A stretch of DNA of 64,000 nucleotides. Source: Posidonia oceanica (lineage: Eukaryota > Streptophyta > Magnoliopsida > Alismatales > Posidoniaceae). The notes below the pieces were generated by a model. The model was given only the letters and a program-made list of their open reading frames with translations, made no database searches and was not told the DNA's origin. A program made the position numbers and the translations under genes. Below are positions 56,202 to 64,000 of the stretch, one piece after another. Position 1 is the first letter of the stretch. Each line of letters begins with the position of its first letter. The stretch spans positions 27,750,001 to 27,814,000 of the forward strand of contig JAZBRS010000039.1 in NCBI GenBank assembly GCA_037176725.1, written 5' to 3'.

Positions 56202-56811
56202 CGTTGCAGTTGAGAGTAGCGTGTCTCAACAGCAACTGCTTGTGGCTGTGTCATTCACTTATGGCCAGGGTGTTCGATTTGATTTGGAATCGATGTGTGT
56301 GTGAGTGTGGATTTGAGATGGATTTGAGAATGCATGTTTATAGAAAATGTGGATAGCTTTATAAAAGCATGTGGTTTCATAAAAGAGAATGGTTAAGTTT
56401 TCAATGGCATGTTTACAAGGATTTGATGTCTTTTGGTTTTAAATGCCTTAGGATAAAATTATATTGCTATATTTCGTGGTTTGTGATAGTTTGGTTTTAT
56501 ATGCCTTAGATGATATTTATGTTTCCGCTTGCCATGGTTTTGGGTGGCACGTACTGGGTGACTTAGATGTCACTCACGCATGTTTTGTGTTTTGGTTTTC
56601 AGGTGCAGGGTCGAGGTACAATCCAGCCTGGTGCATGTTTAGGAGTCACATAACCGCACACTAGGGATCTTGGGAGTATCATAAAAGTTTTGTAATAGTT
56701 CTGTACAAGATTTAAATTCATTCTCAAATATAATTGAATGCTTATTTATTTAATGAATGTTTAATATCATTTGGGTAGTTGATGCTATTTTAGTCCCACC
56801 GGGGCATGACA
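56202..56811 (+). mobile_element. Element B 5' LTR, second part
   Basis: It resumes after G and ends GGGGCATGACA at 56811, matching the end of the element A LTR (36289). The rejoined LTR is about 2.15 kb. Confidence 0.88.
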
Positions 56812-56816
56812 GGAAG

Positions 56817-56828
56817 TGGTATCAGAGC
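56817..56828 (+). other. Element B primer-binding site
   Basis: TGGTATCAGAGC lies five bases after the LTR end, complementary to the 3' end of initiator methionine tRNA, the standard primer of chromoviruses. It proves that the B LTR is a 5' LTR on the plus strand. Confidence 0.95.
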
Positions 56829-56908
56829 TTAGGTTCACTAAGTGCACCAGCTTAGTAGTGTCTGGTCTAGTGGCTCTGTAAGACTGTACCATTTGTGTTT
56901 TATGCACC
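56829..56908 (+). other. Element B leader, cut by element D
   Basis: Eighty bases of untranslated leader end at GCACC (56904-56908), where D inserts. The rest of B lies beyond the window. Confidence 0.75.
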
Positions 56909-57256
56909 TGTAGTAATCCTGAAATTCAGATCGTCCATACACGATGCCAAAGCTCGCGTGCACCGATCGGAATAGGTTCACTATATGCGGCCGGATCCGA
57001 GGAAAGAAACATGACTTGGAAACGTTGGCAAAAAAAGAAGAAAAAGAAATGATAAGACAAATCAGAGTCGCCACCATATCTATTAAGTTGGGAGACAAGG
57101 AAAACCAAGGGAGATGCATGAAAAGACATGCAAAACCAGATGCAAAAAGGATACAGAGGGATGCGATGCTATGCAATGCTATGCTATGCGATGACTCGTG
57201 CCTAGGATGAAGGAAATGGTCATTGCGGGCCAAGAGAAAGGGCAAGGACTCCTGTT

Positions 57257-57290
57257 ACGCACGGGGAAGGTGTTAGGCACCCCCGATATG
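57257..57290 (-). other. Conserved LTR stem-loop, element D copy
   Basis: The core CGGGG/CCCCG and GTG/CAC stems with loop CCTAA are kept. The outermost four pairs seen in other copies are mostly lost. Confidence 0.5.
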
Positions 57291-57539
57291 TCCGAGAATT
57301 GGTCTTTCTTAGGCTATCTCGCTCGCAGATGCCTCGCAGATGCAGGAAGATGCATGCCAAGTGCCTAAATGCCATGAATGTCTGATTGCATGCTCTATTG
57401 TATGCTCTAAGTGCAAAGATGCGTGTAGGGGATTATACGTGCTATCTATGTGCTCAGCAACGCTGCTAATGTTCCGAACGGGCAACCCTGGCTTGTGAGA
57501 ACTCCTAGGCAGTAAGCATCAATGCCCTAATGCAAATGC

Positions 57540-58150
57540 AGGCGATAAAACAAAACAGCGATGCAAACAACGCAATGCTAGCGACATGCAAGGGAAAACA
57601 AAAGCTGGCATGGAAAACGGTGCAAATGCAAGCAACATGCAAAAGAAAACAAAGTGGGCACGCAAAACGGTGCAAATGCAAGTAGTATGGGAAGAAAAAG
57701 AATGTGGGCATGCAAAACGATGCAAATGCAGGCAACATGCAAACAAAGCCAATGCGGGCATGCAAAACGAGGCAAATGCAAATAAAACAAATGCTGGCAC
57801 GCAAAACGAGGCAAATGCAGGCGATATGCAAATAAAACAAATGCTGGCATGCAAAATGAAGCAAATGCAGGCGATATGCAAATAAAAACAAAGTGGGCAC
57901 GTAAAACAGTGCAAATGCAAACGATATGCAAATAAAACAAATACAGGCACGCAAAACGGTGCAAATGCAAGCGATATGCAAATAAAAACAAAACGAGCAC
58001 GCAAAACGAGGCAATTGCAAAAGAAAATGAATGCGAGCGTGCAAAACAACGCAAATGCAAACGGTATGCAAGAGAAAACAGAGCAGCACGTAAAACGATG
58101 CAATACAAAAGAAAACGAATATGGGCACGCAAAACGATGCAAGTGCAGGC
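57540..58150 (-). repeat. LTR minisatellite, element D copy
   Basis: About 13 units of 40-48 bp combine GCACGCAAAACG(A/G)(T/G)GCAAATGCA with ATGCAAATAAAACAAA words. It sits at the same relative LTR position as the E1, F and G arrays but with a different unit length. Minus-strand ORFs of up to 241 aa are repeat readings. Confidence 0.9.
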
Positions 58151-61100
58151 GATAAAACAAAGGCAGGTGCAGCAAAGCCTATTCTATATGCATGGGGAGA
58201 CAGTATGCGAGAACAATGCATGCAATGCAAATGATAAGGTAATGAATGCTATGTAGTGCTTCAGCTGGGCTTATCTTGAGAATCTGAGGCCTGATCAGAG
58301 ATAACTTTGGTTAGAATGAAAGATCATTCAACCAGGAAGACCTGGATAGTTAGATCGCGAAGATCCAACGGTCCGATCAAAGGTTATTCAAATTGCAAGT
58401 CAGATGGCTCAAGGGCCAGCAAAAGCGGGTTAAATAGGGGTCTAAGGGTAAAATTAGCCCTAAGTGTGTGCAATGCAAGGTGTCTTACATGTTAGGAGGC
58501 TAACAATGCCTAAATGGATGCATGGGAACTATATGCAATGCCATAGGGATGCTATGCATGCAAGAATACAAATGCAGAGACCTATGTGTAATTTTAGAAA
58601 ACTATAAGGGCCTATGTGCAATTTTGGAAAACTACAGGATTTAAATGCAATACTGGGCTAGAAATGCAAATGCATGCAACATGCGGGACTATATGCAATG
58701 CAGGAAGACATGCCAGATGATATGCAATGCAATGGCAAAGATTAAAGCATGCAATAGTTAAGATATGCAGTTAAAATGACTGTTGTACATGATTGCAATG
58801 CAACATGACAGCTAAATGATGCTAAATGCAAAGATTAATGCATGCTGGGCTTATATGCAAATGCAGAAGGCAAATGCAATGCCAAAGAAGTTAAAACATA
58901 GCATTTAATGGCTTCTAGATGCAGGAAGGACTTATATGCAATTTAAACTTAATGCAGGACTAAAATGCAATGCCAGATTAGTTTTAGAATGCAATTAAAA
59001 GACTTCTAGATGCAGGCAAGTCCTTAATGCAATCAAATGAAGTGCAAAATTAGCATGCAATGCAATGCAGTTTAAAAGGGATGCAATTAAAGGGCTTCTA
59101 GAGGCAGGAAGGTCCTTAATGCAATTTTTAAGACTTGCTGGGCTTTTTAGTAATGCAATAAAGTTAAAAATGCCATTTAAATGAATGCTCAATTGATGCA
59201 AGACTAACGTGCAATTAAAATAAATGCCAAGGATTCAAATGCAATGCAGCAAAAATAAAACCAGAGATACCATGCATGTTGTGATTTATTTCAAGGCTTA
59301 GATGCAAATATAATAAAGCAGAGGACTTAAATGCAATGCAATAAGATTAAAAATGCTAAATTAAATGCATTTGATTGATGCAGGACCTAAATGCAATTTT
59401 ATTAAATGTCAGGGATGCAAATGCAATGCATTAAAATGAAATCTAAGAAAAACATGCATACTGTGATTTATTAAGGACCAAAGTGCAAATAAACTAAAGG
59501 CTAGGGATGCAAATGCAATGCAGTAAGGTAAAATTCTAAATTAAATGCATGCTGTGATTTAGTTGAGGACTTAAGTGCAAATAAGATAAAACAGAGGATT
59601 TAAATGCAATGCAATAAAGTTAAAATGTTGAATTAAATGATTTTAATTGATGTAGGGCCTAAACGCAGGCATAAATAAACGTAAGGGCCTGGATGCAATG
59701 CATGCAAATAAATTTAAGTTACTGAAGCTAAAAAGGGACTGAAATGCAAATAGAGAAACATGCAGTATTTTATTTTAATACAGTATAGTTTAAATGTGAA
59801 TTTAAATGATTCTGGTTGATGCAAGGACCTAATGCTGATATAAATAAACATAGGGACCTAAATGCAATGCATGATATTAACTTAGAAAATAAAACATTAA
59901 AACTTAACCAGCTACAGTGCTATAGTGTCGCCCGACACTACAGCACCGTAGCCGGAGAAGAAAGGGGAGGAGGCGGTGGTCCGGCGGGGGGTAGGCCCGG
60001 CTATGGGTCCAGGAGGCTGCGGGCAGTGCAGGGGAGCATGGCAGTGGTCTCGGCGGCGCAGGAGGGTGTCGGAGCCGTTCTATTGACGTGGCTGAAATTC
60101 TGCAGAGGTGGCCGACATTGGAACAGGTGCTGGAGGCTGCAAAAGACGGCGGGCGAAGCGGGGACGGACGCCTGGAGGTGCAGTGGAGCTCGAGGAGGCA
60201 TCCGGAGGTACGGAGCCCGACGACGGTTGCAGAGGTTGACTGGAGAAGACGACTACTACGCGACGGTTCCAGCGTGCCGCGGCTGCTGCGGAGGTACTGG
60301 GGAACTGGAGGGCGATACTACGGAGGTGCTGGGGAGCTGGAGGGCGACAGTGCGGAGGTGCTGGAGGCACGAGTGGTGCGGGGCGGTGGCTGGAGCTGCT
60401 GCTCAACCTTTGCAAATTTTGCAGAGGTGTCCGGCGAAGCCACAGCGACGGAGGGCTGCTGCTACCTCTGCGGGCGATGCTAGAGGCACGGGGAGCTACG
60501 CAGACGTGCCTGAGGCACATGCAACGCAGGGGATGTTGCAGAGCTGCCGGTCAGTCTCTGCAAATTTTGCAGAGAACTCCAGCGAAGCTCGGCAGCAGGG
60601 GGAGGTGCTGCTGCTATGGCAAGGCGCTGAAGCGAGCCACGGAGAGGAGGAGGAGCTGCCGGGAGGCAGTGGAGGGGCGGCGACAGCCCGAAGCGCTGAT
60701 CTGGCGTCGGCAAGGGCTTGCAGTCCCTGGAGAAGACAGAACTCGTGGTGGAGCTCGAAACGCGTATAAAGCGGTAAAAGCTAAATTTAAATGCTAGTAA
60801 GCAACGGAAGCATGCATGGAATTCAAAAATGAATTCAGTTACCTATGCGGGAGGCTGAGGAGAGCTGACGACCTTGGTGGGTTGCAGCTGTCCGGCGATG
60901 GGTCGCAGAGGCGCGCGGAGGGCCAAGGGCTGCGCGGGGCGATCGGCTCGAGTTGCCGGCGATCCAAGGAGGCTCCAGGTACCCTCAGAACGTGCTTCCA
61001 CTTCTCGGAACAGAAAATGGGATTTTTGGGTGGCAGTGGGAAATTACAGTGGCTTAGGGCTACTTTGTGGCTCTCTCCGGCTTCTCACATGCTCTCTTGG

Positions 61101-62496
61101 TTCGTGGGAGGCTAGGGAAGGCGATGGTGGTGAGCTGGGGTGCATGCGGGGCTTTGTACGGTGGGGTGCAGTGGGGGTGTGCGGTGGTGAAAATTGGATG
61201 CAGTGGGTTGCTGGGGGAATGTTGGGCGCTCTGGGGGAGAATTCTAGGTGCTGGTGTGTGCGTTGAGTTCTCTGGAGAGTGTGTGAGGTGAGGAGGGTGC
61301 ATAGGAGGCAGTGAGGGGGTAAGGGAATGCTTGGGGTAGTGGGAAGCGGCTGAGGTGAGGTGGTGCAGAGTGCTGGCCGTGAGGGTGCGTGAGAGAATGA
61401 TCTGCAGGATGCTTTCGGTGGGAGTAAGTGGCGATGGGAGGGTGAGTTAGTGGTCAGATAAGGTGGAGAAAGAGGAGGTGGCAGATAAGGAGGAGCTGCA
61501 GTTGCACGGGTGAAGAAATGAATTTGCAGAAGGAAGTGGGTTAGGTGGAGAAGAAGAAGGCAATGGGCTGAGCCTGTGGGGAAAAAAGAAAAAAAGAAAG
61601 AAAGGGGCTTGCTAGGCCGGGCCTAGTCTGCAGTAGTGGGAGAGAAAAAAAGGAAAAGAAAAATAGAAAGAAAGGAAGAAGAAAGGTGGGAGGAGGAAAG
61701 GAAAAAAGGAGAGAAAAAAGGGAGAAAGGGGAAATGGGCTGGGCTCAAAAAGAGGGAAAAAAAAGGGGCAGAAGTGGCAATTGGGCTGGGCTGAGAAGAA
61801 AAGGGGAAGAAAAGGAAAAGAAAGAAAGAAAGGAAGAAGGAAAGAAAGGAGGAAAGAAAGGAAGAGGGAAGGAAGAAATAGAGAAAGAAAAAAGGGGAGA
61901 GTTGGCTGGGCCCAATGGGCCCGTGTAGAACATGGAGAGGAGGAGGAAAAGGGGAAGAGGAGAAAAGAAAGAAAGAAAAAAAAGGGGAAGAAGTAGGTTG
62001 GGCTTATGAAGAGAGGGAGATAAAAGAAAGAAGAGAAGGAGGGAAAAGAGGGAGGGGAAAAAAGAAAAAAGAAATTAAAGATCAAATAGAATGGGATAAA
62101 TTAAAATAAAGTAGAAATAAAATAAAAGGAAGAAAGGAGAAGAAGTGAAGAGGAGCAAGAGTGGGGTGGGCCCATGGAGAACAAGAAAAGAGAGGAAAGA
62201 AGGAGAAAGAGAGAGAGGATAAAGAGGAGAGAGAAGAAGAAAGAAAAGGATAATAGGAGAAGAAAGAAGGAGAAAGGCTTGGACTTGTGCAATGCATGGG
62301 AGTGTCCTATGCTAACCTAGGGTTTAAATGCTGACCTAGGGTTTAGGAGATGCTATCCTAGAGCTTTTCTAGGATTTTAGGAGAGATATACCTAAAGTTC
62401 TTCTAGGGTTTTGGGAGGGTATACCTAGAGTTCTTCTAGGTTTTTTTGTGTTCAAAAAGGGGTTTCAAAGAGGACCACCAATTTGGCATGTCAAAT

Positions 62497-62575
62497 TGGG
62501 GTGTCTACAGATGCCCCTCCCTGAGCGTGGTCAAGCAAAGCGAGACTGTGGCTCAGGGTTGACAAAGACACCCCA
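62497..62575 (-). other. Element D polypurine tract within a nested inverted repeat
   Basis: The sense strand reads CAGGGAGGGGCATC (62510-62523) before the LTR start TGTAGACACCCC. Arms: TGGGGTGTCT (62497-62506) with AGACACCCCA (62566-62575), and CCCTGAGC (62519-62526) with GCTCAGGG (62551-62558). Same design as E1 at 6907-6988. Confidence 0.8.
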
Positions 62576-63380
62576 CCCCACGCCGGAGACAGCTAGGGGT
62601 TGCTGTAGGCGCGAGTCACTCATTCGGTGGATACACTGGAAACCATGACCCGTTGCTAAGATGCTAATGCGAAATGCAAAATGCGGATGCGAATGTAGAT
62701 GCAATGCAGATGCGGATGCCAATGCAATGCTGATAGGAATGCAGATGCAATGCTGGAATGGTGCTGATACGAATGCTGATGCAATGCAGAAGCGAATGCC
62801 GGTGCGATGCGGATGCCATGCCAATGCAATGCTGATGTTGAACCAAAAATGCACCAATGCATGATACTATGCATGCAGGGATGCTGTGCTGATGCATGGC
62901 TGATGCAAATGCTGATGTAATGCCAATGTAATGCTGATGTTGAACCAAAACTCCACCAATGCATGATGCTATGCATGAAGGGATGCTGTGCTGATGCATG
63001 GTTGATGCAAAATGCTGCTATCTAGCATGGGAATGTTGGTGCAGGGCTATGCGATGCGTGCTGATGTAATGCGATGCAAGGAAAACAGAAAGTGCTAAGA
63101 TGCAACGCGACAAGTCAGTGGCTAGTCCGAACTTGCACAAAAGCGGCTCCCGACAAGACTAACGTGCTTGTCACCTACGACGCCAGACGTTTAGCGGATG
63201 TCATCCGAGCAGTTAGGGCTGCCAGCCTGGAAAAGCAAAAAGGGCACGACACTAAAGGCAATGAAGAGATGCCCCTGGCACCGGGAAAGGACGCCAGACA
63301 GCTTGAGGGGGGCTACCAGCCTAGAAAAAGCAAAGGGAGGAGACAATTTGACGGGTGTCAACCGAGCAGTTAGGGATGCC
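62576..63380 (-). repeat. Element D 3' untranslated region, low-complexity GATGCAATGC part
   Basis: At 62640-63070 there are irregular repeats of GATGCAATGC, GCTGATGC and CCAATGCA words, including a near-duplicate pair of ~110 bp (62825-62930 and 62935-63010). 63071-63380 is unique with no gene visible. Confidence 0.8.
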
Positions 63381-64000
63381 AACCCGTAAGGGAACAGATG
63401 CAGCTTGTCCTCGCCCAAGGAAACAAGCAAGCGGCCAAAGCCGCGCAAAGGGGGGCAGGATTCCCAGAGCGTGCGGGAGGAGAGACATCTCTTCTGGCCA
63501 AACTGGAAGGCAAGCAAGAAAGGAAGAAAGGGGGAGGGCAAGTGGGGGCATCGTCCACATGGAGCGAAGCCACGTAAGGGCTGATCCTCACACGAGGATA
63601 TAGAGAAGGACTCCGAGCATACAGGGTCCAGAGAAGAGCTTGTCCTTGCTTGAGGAAGCAAGCGCGGTCTCCGTGCGGATGGAGCTGAAAAAGGCTTGTC
63701 CTCGCCCGAGTAAGCAAGCGGGTGATTCCGCACGGACGGAATTCGGGGGGGGATTGTCCTCGCCCGAGGAAGCAAGCGGGGCCTGATCCTCGCTCGAGGA
63801 AAAAGATAGGGGACTTCGTCTGCAAGGAGCGAAGTCTCCAAAGGGGGCTCGTCCTCAGTCGGGGAAACGAGCAGACCTGATCCTCGTCTGAGGAAATAGG
63901 AGGGGATTTCGTCTGCACGGAGCGAAGTCGTCGGCGGGCATGTCCTCGCACGAGGAAGCAAGCAGGCCTAATCCTCGCTCGAGGAAACAGGGGGTACTTC
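63381..64000 (-). repeat. Element D 3' untranslated tandem array (CTCG-rich)
   Basis: Irregular units carry TTGTCCTCGCCCGAGGAAGC and then AAGCG. The core CCTCGCCCGAGG is an inverted repeat. The spacing is 40-75 bp, with variant units TGATCCTCGCTCGAGGAA. It continues past the window. ORFs of 193-256 aa on the minus strand are periodic. Confidence 0.85.

Larger units (their letters stand above)
56909..62509 (-). mobile_element. D: 3' LTR (5,601 bp) of a second minus-strand Tat element
   Basis: On the plus strand it starts TGTAGTAATCCTG and ends GGGGTGTCTACA, followed by a polypurine tract, so it is the 3' LTR of a minus-strand element continuing past 64000. Same internal order as E1: primer-site-like decamer, stem-loop, minisatellite, 'aaatgcaatgca' low-complexity region (58500-59900), GC-rich block (59930-60770), GA-rich block (61560-62260), T/G-rich U3. 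A 317-aa ORF at 59816-60769 lies in the GC-rich block, has no recognisable domain and overlaps long ORFs in other frames. Confidence 0.9.

Noticed and set aside
57505..58230. 241-aa and 218-aa cysteine/phenylalanine-rich minus-strand ORFs
   Set aside because: Repeat reading of the D LTR minisatellite.
59816..60769. 317-aa ORF in the D LTR
   Set aside because: It lies in a GC-rich LTR block with several overlapping long ORFs, starts in low-complexity sequence, and shows no domain or homologous ORF in the other LTRs.
61612..62300. Phe/Ser-rich minus-strand ORFs and Lys/Glu-rich plus-strand ORFs
   Set aside because: Purine-only GA-rich LTR tract; no stop codons arise by composition alone.

Overview
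The window is intergenic DNA from a large, repeat-rich flowering-plant genome. Evidence for this is Tat/Ogre-type Ty3-gypsy retrotransposons with LTRs of about 5.6-5.9 kb, Tekay/Del-like chromoviruses, a CACTA TNP2 transposase remnant, an L1-type LINE with a C-terminal RNase H, a tRNA-derived SINE and TTTAGGG-type repeats. The species cannot be told from the sequence, and I found no convincing host gene. Nearly every base belongs to one of about nine transposable elements nested inside one another.

Layout. Positions 1-494 are the 3' end of a chromovirus (A) polyprotein. Its 3' LTR (537-1015, resuming 34589-36289) is split by a giant minus-strand Tat element (E1, 1016-34588) flanked by the target duplication GTACC. 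E1 reads right to left: 5' LTR 28650-34588, primer-binding site 28631-28648, gag, protease, RT, RNase H, a second RNase H and integrase (27320 to 18523), a DUF7745/plant-mobile-domain ORF (16979-15776), a 3' untranslated region with three tandem arrays, the polypurine tract at 6922-6935, and the 3' LTR 1016-6921. A solo LTR (F, 9899-15632) in the opposite orientation sits in the 3' untranslated region with its own duplication, GCAAT. Without F, E1 is about 27.8 kb.

From 36290 to 41663 is part of another Tat LTR (C) that hosts element A and carries a 5'-truncated LINE and a SINE. It abuts a minus-strand LTR-like segment (X, 41664-43359), which interrupts a CACTA TNP2 pseudogene (43360-44464). 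A second chromovirus (B) interrupts the same TNP2. Its 5' LTR (44465-46010 and 56202-56811, then a Met-tRNA-type primer site at 56817) is split by a 10.2-kb Tat LTR insertion (G) containing a 4.3-kb internal tandem duplication. The B leader is cut at 56908 by another minus-strand Tat element (D), of which the 3' LTR (56909-62509) and part of the 3' untranslated region are visible.

How it works together: only E1 shows a near-complete replication module, and it is dead (seven in-frame stops and a frameshift in gag-pol, another frameshift in the extra ORF). Its termini and cis signals are well preserved. The most interesting signals are in the non-coding parts of the Tat elements. These are a nested inverted repeat spanning the LTR/polypurine-tract junction (E1 and D), a stem-loop conserved near the primer-proximal end of every Tat LTR where that part is visible, a primer-site-like decamer inside the same LTRs, and minisatellites at a fixed LTR position and in the 3' untranslated regions. 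All identity statements are by eye.
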